NCBI GenBank assembly: GCA_023143935.1 | Contig: JAGLGQ010000088.1 | Location: 1 to 5,092 of the forward strand | Direction of reading: 5' to 3' | Length of the DNA: 5,092 nt | Origin: Minisyncoccota bacterium | GTDB lineage: Bacteria; Patescibacteriota; Minisyncoccia; Phycocordibacterales; GCA-2747955 | Part shown: positions 4,901 to 5,092 of the stretch, piece after piece | How the letters are laid out: every line of letters starts with the position of its first letter | How positions within the stretch are numbered: the first letter of the stretch is position 1 | The notes under the pieces: model-generated | What the model was told of the DNA's origin: nothing | What the model saw: the letters and a program-made list of their open reading frames with translations, nothing else | Databases searched by the model: none | Program-made: the position numbers and the translations under genes

Positions 4901-5092
4901 TTAATATTCAATTTGTTTAATTTTTAATTTTTTGTCATCTTGAACTTCAAATACTATCTGTTGTGCTTCTCTTCCTACTTCTGCAACAACATTTTCAGCA
5001 TATTTTTTAGGTAACACAAAATGAAAAACATTTTCAAATTCATCTTGTCTAATCCCTATTGTTTGATAAGAAACTTTTTTATTTTCTTTATC
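4901..5092 (-). CDS. C-terminal end of an unrecognised soluble protein, cut by right window edge
   Basis: An open frame enters from the right edge and gives 63 residues before TAA. It shows alternating beta-like and charged stretches (KVSYQTIGI, NVFHFVLPKKYA, QIVFEVQDD, KLKIKQIEY) and no membrane segment. It lies nine bases before the first minor-coat gene, the place of the single-stranded DNA-binding protein (gene V) in Ff phages. A small beta-rich protein would suit that role, but the visible part has no diagnostic motif, so I make no firm call. The start is outside the window. Confidence 0.6.
   Translation of the reverse strand, partial: DKENKKVSYQTIGIRQDEFENVFHFVLPKKYAENVVAEVGREAQQIVFEVQDDKKLKIKQIEY

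Overview
The window reads as most of the structural half of a filamentous single-stranded DNA phage (inovirus-like), either episomal or as a prophage. All thirteen coding regions I can support lie on the minus strand and are packed almost end to end. Read in transcription order (right to left), the order follows the Ff (M13) phage map: a partial gene where gene V would lie, two small one-helix membrane proteins (VII/IX positions), two tandem major-coat-like genes (VIII), a large secreted tail-anchored adsorption protein (III), a small multi-helix membrane protein (VI), four short genes with no clear Ff counterpart, a small membrane protein overlapping a Zot-family assembly ATPase (I), an intergenic region with a strong hairpin, and the start of an HUH-type rolling-circle replication initiator (II), which runs off the left edge.

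Layout by region. 1-358: N-terminal part of the Rep gene. 359-492: the only substantial gene-free stretch, holding a GC-rich patch, an A9 run and a long imperfect hairpin whose outer arms are two inverted perfect DnaA boxes. 493-1417: Zot ATPase and the overlapping 93-residue membrane protein. 1421-1831: three tiny genes (one membrane, two very basic). 1834-2100: pVI-like membrane protein. 2110-4014: pIII-like adsorption protein with a lectin-like N-terminal part. 4041-4065: hairpin after the coat gene. 4072-4527: the duplicated coat genes, separated by a probable promoter and 5' hairpin. 4552-4891: two small minor-coat-like genes. 4901-5092: C-terminal end of an unrecognised gene.

Working together, Rep would nick the double-stranded form to make single strands. 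The coat proteins would wait in the inner membrane, and the ATPase with its membrane partner would drive extrusion. The pIII- and pVI-like proteins would cap the virion end and bind the next host. No secretin, integrase or repressor is visible, but both edges cut through genes, so part of the element is missing. If the genome is circular, the rest of Rep and the start of the right-edge gene lie in the missing piece.

Host: the DNA is strongly AT-rich, genes start without Shine-Dalgarno sequences, and the assembly ATPase has no periplasmic part. A host with one membrane, or one from a group that uses few Shine-Dalgarno sites (for example Patescibacteria or Bacteroidota), would fit, but the window does not settle this. 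TGA is used as a stop at least once, so the standard code is the simplest reading.
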